Below, piece by piece: positions 45,690 through 57,419 of a stretch of 64,000 bases of DNA. The stretch spans positions 17,438,007 to 17,502,006 of the forward strand of contig NC_063211.1 in the NCBI RefSeq assembly GCF_017589495.1, given 5' to 3'. Positions within the stretch are counted from its first letter, which is position 1; each line of letters begins with the position of its first letter. The translations under genes and the position numbers were made by a program. The DNA comes from Alosa alosa. Its lineage: Eukaryota; Chordata; Actinopteri; Clupeiformes; Clupeidae. The notes beneath the pieces are model-generated. The model was given only the letters and a program-made list of their open reading frames with translations, was not told where the DNA came from and searched no databases.

Positions 45690-45745
45690 CCTCTCTCTCT
45701 CTCGACTCCCTCACTCTCTTTTCCCCTCTCTCTCTCACTCTCTCT
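45690..45745. repeat. Interrupted (CT)n tract
   Basis: Three CT runs separated by GACTCCC and TTTCCC. Confidence 0.88.
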
Positions 45746-46069
45746 GTTCTCGTCGAGGCCGCTGTATGTATGATCAGGGTAGAATGTGCCTTTACGGATT
45801 CCAAGTCCAAGTATGTGTCAGAGAATTTGCATAAATCACACCTACTCTGCTACATGACAGCATCCACCCCAACAAGAACTCAACTGCCCCCCCCCACCAC
45901 AAACACACACACTCACAGCACCACCTCCGCCACAGCCCCCCTCGACAAACAATGTTTCTTCCTGAATGACAACAGCACAACCAAGTACAAACAACAAGAA
46001 CTTTCCTTTCTGATGGCACAGCTCTCTTGCTTGGTTACATGCCTCCTTTCTTGTCTCAATCTGTGTTCC

Positions 46070-46091
46070 CTCTCTCTCTCTCTCTCTCTCT
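46070..46091. repeat. (CT)n microsatellite
   Basis: Eleven CT units. Confidence 0.93.
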
Positions 46092-46230
46092 GAATTGAAA
46101 GAGATTACAGAATCAAGGCAAAGAGGTGAGAGAAAGACATCAGAAAGACCTCAGCATCTTATATAAGCATCTGTTTTCACTGCAGTCACATTTGACAGAA
46201 TCTAGCAGTGAGTCGTGAATCCTGCATCTT

Positions 46231-46278
46231 TGAGCTTCTCCAGAGCCGTATATACGTATATACGGCTCTGAGCTTCTC
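46231..46278. repeat. Perfect 30-bp palindrome between direct repeats
   Basis: CAGAGCCGTATATAC (46241-46255) is followed at once by its exact reverse complement (46256-46270), so all 30 bases are self-complementary with no loop. TGAGCTTCTC stands just before it (46231-46240) and again at its end (46269-46278). A spacer-free palindrome framed by a 10-bp direct repeat suggests a small insertion with target duplication or a template-switch event during replication. Confidence 0.9.
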
Positions 46279-46429
46279 TGACCCCCCCATTTTCCCTCGC
46301 AGCAGAGAGTTCCTGTATAGAGTGACATTGACTCTGTTCTGAACACAGGTCCAGATCTCCGATAGACTTCTTGTGACTGAGAGAAACCTCACCGTACTGT
46401 AGTACAGTGTGGAGGTTTCCCCTGAAGAG

Positions 46430-47860
46430 CAGTTAGATGTGTTTCAAACAATAGGGCGTTTGTGGGAGTTTCACGGCCCTTTACACAGCTCCTACATATC
46501 AAGCAGAGTTGCAGCACAGGATGCTTGGGTGGTGTTGAGGGGTTTATGAGCATACAAATGTGTGTTTTCTATAGAAAATGGATAGACGGATATATATGAA
46601 CAGAGCTGTGTGTGTTTGTGTGTGTGGGGGCTATGAGTGATATGAGCGTGGAAGGGATATGAATGTTTGGAGGGACATAGGGGGAGGTAGAGGATCAGAG
46701 CTGTGAATGCAGGTGTGTGTGTGTGTTTGTGTGGGATGGTTTAGGTGGTGGGGGTCCAGTGTGTGTGTGAGGTCTGTATTGTGCAGCCCAGCGGCATGTC
46801 CCTGTGAGGGTGATCTGCAGGGGTTTTTACACTAGAGTGAGGAGGAGTGCATGAGACTGAGTTAATGCGAAGCTGAGAAACCAAATCCATTTGTTTGTGC
46901 TCAAAAGGGCCTGAGTTGAATGTGTGTGAAACCTCAAAAAAAATTCAAAGTAGCTTTTATGTTGAATTGACTACTGAGGTAAATTACGTCCCGTGCCAAC
47001 ACAGCATGGGGGCATTTCACCATAGATATATTTTTGTGTTATACAGATACACAGTGTGTGTGTGTGTGTGTGTATGAGAGAGAGAGAGAGAGATGGAGAG
47101 TGTGTGTGTGTGGGGGGGTTCACACCTCCACTGTGTTCATTTCACATAGTGAAAGAGACTGAATAATCGAGCGATACTGTACTTGGAAAAGAAACATTAC
47201 GTGACACTACGGCTACTGGCCACAGCTTAAAGGGCTTGTGAAAAGCCAGCGAAAAACCTGAAGCAGTGCCCCAGCAAGGAGGTGCTTAGATAGCCAAGCC
47301 TGTGCAAAACCTAATTATATTTATGTTCCCGCAATTTAACCGTCTGAATAGAAGGCATTTAACCTGAGATTCGGGCACTGCAGAGACCTAAGCTTGCGAA
47401 CAAATGTATATTTTTTAAAAATTGAAATCCTGGGGAAAGTAGGGACATATCATCTTAACTGTATTACCCTGGTGGTGTGACGGGGAGTGCCGGGAAGTGG
47501 TAAACACACACATTTTCCAGTGCGATGGGGATTATACCTTGTCTCATACCCTTGGCCGTGTTTTCAGAGGCTTGGAGGTCGTAGTGTGTGCGAGTCATCC
47601 CAGTAATTTGGGTTGGCTTTGCTGGCCCAAGGTTTGTAAGAGTTGCTCTTCTGCTTGAGAAAGACCTTTACACCAGGGCGTGGTGGCTAACTGCGTAGTT
47701 TCCTCATAGCAAGGTTATACTGTAAGCTGGCGGGAGATTTTAAGTTTTATTTTTTTTAATTGATTTCAGAATTCTTCCTGATGTTGAGTTATGATGAATG
47801 AGTATTTATTTTGTAGTCTGCAAACATTTAAAACCAAAGAAGTGAGATTTTTACCATCAC
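46430..47860. other. Spacer with short GT/GA runs
   Basis: Small GT runs near 46608-46627, 46712-46730, 47054-47074 and 47099-47112, and GA at 47076-47092. No gene-like frame. Confidence 0.45.
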
Positions 47861-47863
47861 TTG

Positions 47864-47866
<3 letters not shown>

Positions 47867-47906
<40 letters not shown>

Positions 47907-47916
47907 ACACACACAA
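47867..47916. repeat. (CA)n microsatellite
   Basis: About 24 units with one TA interruption. Confidence 0.95.
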
Positions 47917-48579
47917 ATACCTTTTGCCCATTCCAATAGATTCTGATTGTTACCTGATTGTTAAATAGAAGATCTTCATACAAAGAGTTTTACACGCATC
48001 ATTTTATATCTAATGCAAACCTTAACAACAATGATGCCTAAACCTTTGCATAAAACTGTGTATCCTATGAAGACAGACATTACAATCAAACAAACAGAAA
48101 TTAATCTAGAAAACTACAAAATAACTCCACAACCCTGAAGATAGCTCCTATTTATTTCAACCTACCAGTCCTGGGAGCTAGTCTAAGTTTGTGGCCTTCC
48201 TCCACAAGTCTCAGAACTGTATATGGAACAGAATATGTTGGCATAGATGGATGAAGCCAGTGAACCCTCTCACAGGGTGAAGCTATTCATAATTCAAGAC
48301 ACACTGTTGGTATGAAACACAAGACACAGGTATTAGTTCAAAACCCACGATGGCCTTAATCAGTCAAAGTGTGTATATTTTTCCACTGTCAAACCCAAGC
48401 TCGTCTGAGTGGGGTTATTTCATCACCTCAGCGTTTCTTCAAAAGTGTGCGGATCTCATTTCTCTGTGGAAATCTGTTTCACAAATGGGAATTTTTGGGG
48501 TATGGTGATTTTTTTTAACATGTGTGTACTGTATATGTGTGTGTGAGAAGCGGTGCACTTGAGAATTTTACATTTTACT

Positions 48580-48650
48580 TGTGTGTGTGTGTGTGTGTGT
48601 ATCTGTGTCTGTCTGTACAGTATGTGTGTGTGTGTGTGTGTGTGTGTTTG
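48580..48650. repeat. (GT)n microsatellites
   Basis: Runs at 48580-48600 and 48622-48650 separated by TCTGTCTGTACAG. Confidence 0.93.
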
Positions 48651-48870
48651 TGTTTCCGTCTGTATTAAAACAATGGTAAAAACAACGGACCAGCCAGCCT
48701 GGCACAGGGAGGGGTTTCCAAGTATTCACAGATCTACATCTGGCCATTCTCCCCATCAGCAGCTGACCACAGAACCGATCTGGCCCGGAGCTGGCGCTGG
48801 TCCGGCTCCACTGGGGCCGGCCTGCTCTCACAGTCAGCAGCGATCTGGACCCTTTCTCCAACCAGAGATG

Positions 48871-50115
48871 AAGTCAAAGTCAAAGTCAAAGTCAGCTTTA
48901 TTGTCAATTTCTTCACATGTTCCAGACATACAAAGAGATCGAAATTACGTTTCTTCACTATCCCACAGTGAAGACAAGACATATTTTGCCAATTTAGGTC
49001 CACAGACAAACATAACATTCAAGTAAACAAAAAAGTAAGTAAATAAGTAAATAAGAGGGCACATATAATAATGAAAAAATAAGAGCAGCAGAATTTGGTT
49101 GAAATTGTGCATAGACAGTCAATAAAATACTAGTGCAAAGTCAGGCCAATAAAAGGCTTGGGTAGTTCTGTTTGACCTAAGTAAGAAAGAAAGTGGCATA
49201 GTGGTGCAAGTTATGTAAGAGCAGCAGAAGTGTTGTGTTTTCAAGACAACAACACCAAGTTGTAAAGTGTACAAGTGTGCAAATGTGCAAGTGGAGTAGT
49301 GCAGGCGGCCATTTTGGGTCCAATGTCCAGGATGTTATGTAGCTGAGGGTGGAGGGGGGAGAGGAGGGAGAGAGTTCAGCATCCTTACAGCTTGGTGTAT
49401 GAAGCTGTTGGTGAGTCTGGTAGTCTTGGGAGCGCAGGCTTCTGTACCTCTTCCCAGAGGGCAGTAGATCAAACAGATTGTGAGCGGGGTGACTTGCATC
49501 ACTCACAATTTTGGTCGCCTTGGGGGGTGAGGTGGGTGGTGTAAATGTCCTTCAGGGAGGGGAGTGAAGCACCAATAATCCTTCCAGCTGTGTTCACTAT
49601 GCTGCTGCAGGGCTTTCCTGTTGTATTCAGTGCAGCTTCCGCCCCACACGGGCGATACAGCTGGAGAGGATGCTCTCAATGGTGCCTCGGTAGAATGTGG
49701 TCATGATGGCTGGTGGAGCACTTGCTCGCCTGAGTTTTCAAGAGGGAAGTACAGGCGGCGCTTGAGCTCTCTTCGCCAGTGATGCAGTGTTGGTGGTCCA
49801 GGAGAGGTCTTCACTGATGTGCACCCCCAGGAATTTGGTGCTGCTCGCTCTCTCCACCACAGCACCGTCGATGGTCAGTGGCAGGTGTTGGGTGTGACCT
49901 CTCTCGGAAGTCAACAACAATCTCTTTGGTCTTGCTGGACGTTCAGCAGGAGGTTGTTGTCCCTGCACCATCGTGGTCAGATGGTCGACCTCCAACCTGT
50001 ATTGAGTCTCGTCGCCCTTAGTGATGAGACCCACCAGAGTTGTGTCGTCAGCAAATTTCACTATGTGATTGTTGCTGTAGGTTGCAGTGCAGTCATGCGT
50101 CAGCAGGGTGAAACC
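48871..50115 (-). mobile_element. 5'-truncated non-LTR retrotransposon, CR1/L2/Rex1 group
   Basis: Transcribed right to left. Near its left-hand (5') end the antisense frame encodes THDCTATYSNNHIVKFADD, with FADD, the catalytic reverse-transcriptase motif, in the codons at 50044-50058. It is followed by TTLVGLI and, at about 49806-49841, by FLGVHISEDLSW, the conserved segment after the palm in L2/CR1-type elements. The frame is broken by frameshifts and stops (a shift and its compensation between about 49975 and 49900, then further breaks), so it is dead. Later traces (49177-49506) match the C-terminal LLPSGKRYRSLRS part. The 3' untranslated part ends in a poly(A) signal (AATAAAG, complement of about 48894-48901) and a tandem GACTTT tail at 48871-48893, as expected for this group, which ends in short tandem repeats rather than poly(A). 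Endonuclease and the front of the RT are missing. Confidence 0.9.
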
Positions 50116-50254
50116 GTGGGATAATGAAAACATTTTCATATGTTTCCTCCACCCCACCATCTCACATTCTCTCTGACATTCAAGGGGTAGGTGTTGGTAC
50201 TGAGGTTTTTTTTCTTTTTTTTTTTCCACCCAAGTGAAGTCAAATATTGGCATT

Positions 50255-50325
50255 TGTGTGTGTGTGTTGAATGGGAATGTGTGTTTTAGTATGTGTAGGT
50301 GTGTGTGTGTGAGAGAGAAAGAGAG
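50255..50325. repeat. Short (GT)n runs and GA
   Basis: GT at 50255-50268 and 50300-50311, then GAGAGAGAAAGAGAG. Confidence 0.8.
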
Positions 50326-50687
50326 CAAATGAGAAGCAGGCAGAAGAGCTGGGTGAAATGTCTTCCCAGAGCTTTGTTGGTTGGATGAGGCCTCCTGGGA
50401 GATATAACCTGTAGCTGTGTAGTCTCTCGCCTGTGATGTGGAAATTGGACTAACCTGACAAAAACTCTTACATAAATGTCAGCAAAGCTATTTCTCCTCT
50501 GTCTGCTGTGCCTGATGAGACAGGCGTACCGCTAGTTTTCCTCTCTATGCTACCAGCGAGACTACAGAAATCCATTGAAGCATCGTTATTAACAGATGCA
50601 TCAAACGTAATTTAATTTTAATACATAACATGTGGACGAGAATGCACCCCAGTCATCCAGCAGAGTGAAAAGGATGAACAGAGAGGA

Positions 50688-50745
50688 GCAGAGAGAGAAA
50701 GAGAGAGGGAGGCAGAGAGAGAGAGAGAGAGAGCGTGAGAGGAGG
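50688..50745. repeat. (GA)n tract
   Basis: GAGAGA units with AAAG and GGAGG interruptions. Confidence 0.88.
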
Positions 50746-51095
50746 AGCAACTCTATGCAAACTTTACTGAGGAGGGAGACAGTCCACAGTCCTAAGCTTG
50801 TAGACACAGTGGCTTTTCAAACAGTAATTAAATCTGAATAATTATTTCTCAGTGGTTACAGTACAAACAAACAGACAGCTCCCCCTGCCCCCAGTCCCCC
50901 CTTTCTGTGTGGTTCTCCCGTGGAAGGCCCATGGTTAACATCTCCCCAGTGACGGTATTCAGTGCTGTTTGTGAAGCTGCTGCCGTGCCGAGTCGTGCCA
51001 CGCCGCGCCACGCCGACTCTCTTTATTATCTCTGTCCACAGCCTCGGCCCTGCGTCCCCGCGCTGTTGTCCCTGCCCCATCCACCCCCCGCCCCT

Positions 51096-51119
51096 CACAC
51101 ACACACACACACACACACA
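51096..51119. repeat. (CA)n microsatellite
   Basis: About 12 units in C-rich sequence. Confidence 0.92.
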
Positions 51120-51295
51120 GACACCACCCCTACTGCTGCCCCGGGATCCTCTGTGTTCCAAAGCTCAAGCCTCGCTACATGAAAAGGGGGGCAGTTGGTG
51201 GGGGGTGGATGGGGGGGCCCCGCCGAGAGCTGCATGTGACCTGGACGTACCTTTCAGCTCTCCGCTAAACTTTCACTCGACCTAATTAGCTCCAA

Positions 51296-51316
51296 AAAAA
51301 AAAGAAAAAAAAAGAA
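51296..51316. repeat. A-rich tract
   Basis: A-runs broken by single G. Confidence 0.8.
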
Positions 51317-51719
51317 CAGACAGCATTAATTATTGTAATTTTATTGCTCGATGCAGACAAAAAATGGAACACCAGAAATACTGAGAAATCTGTGGCACCA
51401 TTCAATTTCCACAAAATAAACTTTTTTTATTACATTAAAAATAAAATAAATAAACTTACATTTTATTTTGAGAAGTGTTTTAAGGTTAAATGCAGGTTAT
51501 TGATTCACATTTCTCTGATATGGCTGCTGTCATCTCCACTTAACCTTGATTTCCTTGCAGAAACCCCTTGCACCTTTTTACTAGCATTTAAAAAAAAAAC
51601 ACACTCCTGAAATCTGGCAGGAAACACAACTTGGCGCTTCCATTCTCCTGTGAGCCTAATAATATAAAACACCTTGGCCGTGATGAGGGCAGATTGATTT
51701 TGGGTGTGCTCCATGATCA

Positions 51720-51766
51720 TGTGTGTGTGTCTGTGTGTGTGTCTGTGTGTGTATGAGTGTGTGTAT
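51720..51766. repeat. Imperfect (GT)n
   Basis: GT runs separated by TCTG, GTAT and GAGT. Confidence 0.88.
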
Positions 51767-51769
51767 ATC

Positions 51770-52679
51770 TGGCCCACACACCGTTCCTGACCACAGTCTG
51801 CTCTGTTATTCTTACTGAAGCCAGGTATCCAAAAGACAGGACTCAGGATAAAGACCTGATGAAAAAGCACACAGAGATAGCTGTATAAACAAACCATAGA
51901 AAACTGGAGTTGGCCATATTGAATAGAAAGCCAAGATGTTGGGGTATTCCTAGTTCATTGTACTTCAGCACAGATCTAGGAAACTTGAATAAGATACACA
52001 AGACTGTTTGGACAGAGAAAAAAAGAAAAGGGTGGCTACAAACTATGACTACGTCCAAGTTCATCAGAAAGAATGTTTGGATGCTAGTCCTTGCCTCTGC
52101 ACTATTATCGATGTAAAACACTGTAAAGTCCTGCACGTTCCCACCACACATATCATTATAAAATCGTTTTCATTGTGTCACCATGTTATGAAGTGTATGA
52201 AAATGTAACAGCATACATGCAAACACATACATATTTTAAAGTTAGAAGATTAGATCACAGTTATCATAGCATATCAACATTCTGATGTGTTCAGATGTGT
52301 TCTGCCAGTATGTACTATATATGTATATTGTTAAGACAATATAGGTAATCCGGTAGAGATTGTTCTGACCGGAGAGGTTTCAGTGATGTCACTACCTGTA
52401 GCTCATTGCATAGAACAGCTGTTCTGACATCTGACTGTTCTAACATGGTAGGTTAAGCCCTCTGTGGGCGGCCTGTGGTCTAGCTTGCCACTTGTCTGTG
52501 TCCAGAGGAAAAAACATCCATTTTTTGACAGCCATTTTGTATTGTAATACCGTTCGGATTTGCCAAGTAAAACCTGAGCTAAGCCAACAATGGCTCTTGA
52601 GCTGCCCAGTCTTTGCACCTGGAGATGCAGAGCTGCTCACCGGGGAGGCAAACCAAGTTAGGGCCCACTCCCTGGAGCC
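51770..52679. other. Spacer without recognisable gene
   Basis: AT-rich. Antisense frames at 51843-52151 and 52403-52694 have no family motif that I recognise. Confidence 0.4.
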
Positions 52680-52735
52680 CACACACACACACACGCTCTC
52701 TCTCTCTCACACACACACACACACAACACACAAAC
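52680..52735. repeat. (CA)n(CT)n(CA)n compound repeat
   Basis: CA 52680-52694, CT 52696-52708, CA 52708-52735. Confidence 0.93.
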
Positions 52736-52739
52736 AGTA

Positions 52740-53700
52740 GGTTTCACTACCACACATTCACATCACATAGGGATTGTTTGTAGAATGTTAGGTTTAATGA
52801 ATAGGATTGTTCCGTTATTCCGTTTCTTTTGTCTTTTGGTTTATGTAGATGAAGTAGGGCTCATCTAAAATCCGGAAAAAAAAACTAGACAATGCAAACT
52901 CAGGGATATCTTCATTCCCCAACAATACAGACAGCATGTAAAAGAGTTGCAGAATTTAGTCAATTTCTCCATGGTCAGTCGTCTGTGGAGCTACAGTACT
53001 GTACTGTATATAATGTAGCTCTCACTCCATTAGCCTGGTTACTGACAGCCTTTGAATTTGAAGCGTTTCAAATGTGATGTACTCTTATGTACTTAAATGA
53101 AGTCTCAAATTACCCAATAGCATGATTCAATGGCATGCAGCCTGTACCATTGAACTTACACAAGAAACTTTTTTTTTTCTTTTAATCAAAGAAGTTATAT
53201 AAGAAATCATTAGTGCGTTCACTAGATGGTTAGTTGCCAGAGCACCAACAGGGATTAAAGATCATTACCACATATGCTTTGACAAGTTTGTTCTTAAAGA
53301 AACTTAGTTGCACAGTCAGATCCAGACAATAGTTTCCCCATCGCGGCAGAACCCTCGGCTCATAGTTAGGTGTTGGGCACCGAAAAAAAAATCAAAAGCT
53401 TAACGACACATTGTGATGGCTTAGGAGGGAAGAGGTGAGGGTGTTCAGAAGAGAGAGGAGGAGAAAAAAAAGAAAATGTGATTCACAGCTCTGTGAGAGA
53501 TAACACGCTCTCTTGCTGAGAGAGAGGGAGAGATATGTAAAAGAGACGAGATCAACCATACAGTCATGTTGTAGCCTCGGGCAAGAGACGCAGATGTAAC
53601 AAAGATGGCAGGCAGGGATTGTCAAGAGGCACAGATAATGATAGGCTTGTGCATGCGAGTACAAGGCGAACATCAAGGGCGGAGGATTGCAAGGGCTTTA
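52740..53700. other. Spacer without recognisable gene
   Basis: Unique AT-rich sequence. CTACAGTACTGTACTGTATATAATG near 52992 is a small palindromic patch. No gene-like frame. Confidence 0.4.
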
Positions 53701-53729
53701 AAGGCAAAGAGAGAGGGGGACTCTGGTGG

Positions 53730-53779
53730 AGAGAAGAAGAGGGAGAGAGAGAAAGAGAGAGAAAGAGAGAGGGAGAGAC
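53730..53779. repeat. (GA)n tract
   Basis: GAGAGAGAAAGAGAGAAAGAGAGAGG pattern. Confidence 0.88.
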
Positions 53780-53914
53780 AGCCTCAGCATCCGCACTGAG
53801 GGGCATTATGAAAGCATGACCTGCAAGGACAGGTATCCTGGAACAAAAGTTGCGAAAGGGCTATGCTCCAGACTTAATGTGTGTATCTGAGCTTGGAAGC
53901 AGAGAGCGCGCGCC

Positions 53915-53915
<1 letters not shown>

Positions 53916-53953
<38 letters not shown>

Positions 53954-53965
53954 GCACACACACGC

Positions 53966-54003
<38 letters not shown>
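53916..54003. repeat. (CA)n microsatellites
   Basis: CA runs at 53916-53949 and 53970-54003 separated by CGCACGCACACACACGCAAAA. Confidence 0.95.
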
Positions 54004-54005
<2 letters not shown>

Positions 54006-54258
54006 CTACATCGAAGGAAAGGGAGAGTTGAGGATCAGTGCTCTTTTCGATGCCATTGCAGCTGCAGTCAGAGCTGAGACACCGTAGTGAAATTGAAACT
54101 CCCTGCGCGCTCTCTGGTACACACTGTTCAGTGCCTTTTTAAAAAAAATACTGATAAGCTTCAGTGTCTCAATTATCATTTTTTCTCAGTTTTAATTTCC
54201 ATATTGCATATTTTTCCAGCTATTCACTTTTAAAGGGTAACTGTGCTGTTGGCACGTT

Positions 54259-54259
<1 letters not shown>

Positions 54260-54307
<48 letters not shown>

Positions 54308-54328
54308 CTCTCTCTCTCTCGCTCGCTT
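54260..54328. repeat. (CT)n microsatellite
   Basis: About 20 clean CT units, then TTTCTTTCTC and more CT, ending in GCTCGCTTTC. Confidence 0.95.
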
Positions 54329-54965
54329 TCCCCTTCTCTCAAATGAGTTTCACTGCCAATATTTATGGTATGAAATTCATTTTCGTGGGGTGATTAGCAG
54401 AATATTTTGGACCCAAATATGTATCCCAAACTTATTACACGTCAAATCCAATTACGATCTTCTGATGGATTCAACATTTATCACCGATGACATGGCCGCT
54501 TTCAGAAGTCTCGGGGAAAAGAAAAAAAACAAAATTCCTAACCAAAACTCCCACGTCTGCATTCCAAGCACAACATGCACTGTGGCAGAGCATGCAGTAA
54601 AAAAAAAAATAGTCCGACTTACAGACTGGTGCCGTGTGAACAAGGGGAGAGCTTAGATATCTCTCCACACGTAGGCACGTAGGTAGGTAGGCACACAGGA
54701 ACATGAAGGCTTGGCATCCACAGCAGTAGCAGCGGTAGAGAGTTCATGAGAAGGGGTAAAGTGGAGCACATTAAAAATGGAGCAGACAGCAGTGCAGGAG
54801 CGGGGGAAACTCACATGCTCCGTGTCAATCGGATAAGTTTAAAGCAAAGCCGTTGTGTCACAACCTTCATGATCACGATGCACCGCTTCATAGCCACTGC
54901 TCCTAAATACTTAAACAGAGGAGAGGGTGAAGTTCATGTGTGCCACAACGTAACATGAAGAGGGC

Positions 54966-55072
54966 CACAGACACCCCCACCCACCTCCACCATATCACCA
55001 CCCCCCCCCACCACCACCTCCAACATAGCCCCCCACACTCCTACCCCCAAACCACCCACCACCAGCAGCCCC
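54966..55072 (-). other. C-rich tract, quadruplex-capable on the minus strand
   Basis: Repeated CCACC/CCCCC runs including a C9-10 run near 55000-55010. Frames over it are His/Pro/Thr on plus and Gly/Val on minus. Confidence 0.75.
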
Positions 55073-55679
55073 TTAACCAGCCATGTTCCCCTTTGAGGAG
55101 GAAATCTGAAATCCCTCAAAGAGTAACCTGGAGGTGATGGAGGCCAAACTCACCCTCCAGGAGGAGCAGGGCTGGGGATCTCAGGGGATGTGCCCCTCTC
55201 AGCAGGGGTATGTTGGGGTGGGAGGTGGGGGCATTCGTTTTGCCCCGAGGCGGGTGGGTGGCCACTTGAGACTGTAGGAAGCCGAGTGATGAGCGTTTCA
55301 AATGGATGGGGGGTGGGGGGGTCCGCTAACAAAACCAGGCCTGACAGGCAACCTGAATGCATTTGCATGTGATCCGATCTGATCAGGGCTGCAGATGCTC
55401 GCTCTAGAGGAGGCTAGACAGCAGGAAGCTGACGGACCTTAGGCCCCCCAGTGATGGCTCCCTGCTGACGAGGACGCAGGGGAGACGGACGCTCGGCCAT
55501 GACGAGTGGCCTTGGCCCAGATTTTTGGGCTGAAAGTGGTGACAATAGTGGGTGCCTACTCTTAAGTATGGAATCAACTTTATTTGTTTTTCACCATGCA
55601 TCAAAGTGGTTTAAAAATGGGTAAAAAAAAATAGCACTCGCTGTGAAGGTGTTTCAGTAAATAATTAAGCTGTTTATTT

Positions 55680-55930
55680 CAATCAAAAATTAAAATGCGT
55701 GGCGATATGAATATTGATGCAGTTAAAATTAGAGCGGGGGAGAAAAGCTTAGCGCTTTAAGATCCCCCTCCTGTGCTTCAGGTGTCCTCGTGACGCCGCC
55801 TTAAAACATTCTTCACCCAGATAGATTCTAAGCAGGGACTAACCCAAATTAGGCAAGCTGGAGCTCTCCCAGACACACAGTCTCCACATTTATTATTTAT
55901 TCCAGAATTAGCATCAAAGTGTTCATCAAA
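55680..55930. other. Candidate conserved non-coding element
   Basis: Repeat-free block with ATATGAATATTGATGCAGTTAAAATTAG and CCAAATTAGGCAAGCTGG. No open frame of note. Inference from composition. Confidence 0.25.
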
Positions 55931-56070
55931 GAAAAAAAAATGACTGCTGTAAGTAACCTGGCCTTATTTACTCTACATCCTGACTGAATTGTCTGCAAAT
56001 AATGTTGAATAAGATATAAGTTTCAACTTTTGGAACTTGGGACACCACCCACTACATTTAAAAAGCAGTA

Positions 56071-56418
56071 ATGGATTTCTCTTTTTTTCATAGAGTGACT
56101 TACTCTGTTCCAGCAGGTTATTTTGTACGCAGTCCATGTCCAACCTCATCGTGCACCTATGACGATGACCTCAGTGTTGCATGTCACTGTAATGGGTGCC
56201 ACACCTACTTTGCGCAGCACCTCGCCCAGAGAGTTTTAGAGGGCCAGATCGCCGTGGAGATAATCCATCCCCTCCCGTTGAGTCATGCGCATGGTGCCAG
56301 TGTCGGTGTCATAGTGCCACCTTCCCCCGGGTGGGAAAGCACCTGCGTCAGTCGGTGGGACCCGTGGGAATCATGGGGGAATTATGGGTGGGGGTGCGGA
56401 GGAGGTGGACGCCAATGA
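56071..56418 (+). other. Open frame of 115 codons, coding status not supported
   Basis: Starts with hydrophobic residues (MDFSFFHRVTYSVPAGYFV), has CHCNGCHTYF in the middle and a Gly-rich end from a GGTGGG tract. Less repetitive than most frames here, but no family is recognised and no splice or promoter context is visible. Confidence 0.15.
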
Positions 56419-56868
56419 CCTGATGATCACGGCAAAGTCATGCTTAAAGTTTCCTTCAACCACTCCTCTCTCTGTCTTTCTTCGTGACTGTGAATGTGTG
56501 TATGTGTGTGCATGTGTATGCTGCGTGTGTGTGTGTGTACATGTTGTTGGGCGTGTGTGCTGTTCTCCCACTCTTACTTGTGACAACTCTGGCTTGCTGT
56601 GCGGCTCCCCTGGACTCCCTTTGGTCATGGCATATGCTTCTTAATGATCCGGCACCGGGGAGCTACCATGCTGTCATTTCCCAGGGGGGCCCAACTCTCA
56701 TCTGTCGCGTGGCGGGATCCAGACGGGGGTGAGGTACTGCCGCTGCCGTCCGCCTCCGCCTTCGCTGATGATGATGCTATCCGGCCCCTTCCATGTCCCC
56801 GACTCTCTAAATCACGGCCATTTCCTGTTGGGCCGTCACGTCAATGCTCGCTGTCTCTCTTTCTCAAT

Positions 56869-56869
<1 letters not shown>

Positions 56870-56906
<37 letters not shown>
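56870..56906. repeat. (CA)n microsatellite
   Basis: About 18 uninterrupted units. Confidence 0.95.
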
Positions 56907-56911
<5 letters not shown>

Positions 56912-57367
56912 CACAACTCCTCACACACTTGTCCATGCATACATCGTTCTGTACGTCATCTCCTCCACATTAAATCACAGAATGTGTGTGTGAGTGTGTG
57001 TGTTAAATGACACTACTGTAACTGAACCATATGTCACCAGTTGGCCTAATCCTGATTTGGATTTCGTTACATTTGCCACAAAATGGAGTTCGTTCAGGAC
57101 ACTGCCATTGTTGTTGATGATTATTATTTATCGTGCCCCGTTTAGCAAATTGAATATTCCTGAACGCATTGAAGATGAGGATGTTTGTAGGGAGTAGTAA
57201 TCCATTGCTGTGTTCCTCTCCTCTCCCTCCTTTTTGAAGTAACACCATGATTGATTTTACCTTACAGGGGTGGATAATCTTCTATTAAAAGAGTTAAGAC
57301 CCACGACACAATGACATAAATTAAAATGAGGGTCCAAACTGAGTCAGTGTGCACAGGGGTGTGTAGG

Positions 57368-57370
<3 letters not shown>

Positions 57371-57418
<48 letters not shown>
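57371..57418. repeat. (GT)n microsatellite
   Basis: 24 uninterrupted units. Confidence 0.97.

Positions 57419-57419
<1 letters not shown>

Noticed and set aside
48871..48893. GTCAAA tandem as an independent microsatellite
   Set aside because: It is the 3' tail of the adjoining non-LTR element, next to its AATAAA signal.
56071..56418. CHCNGCH motif as a zinc-binding or heme site
   Set aside because: Single short Cys/His patch in an unsupported frame that ends in a G-rich tract. No family match.
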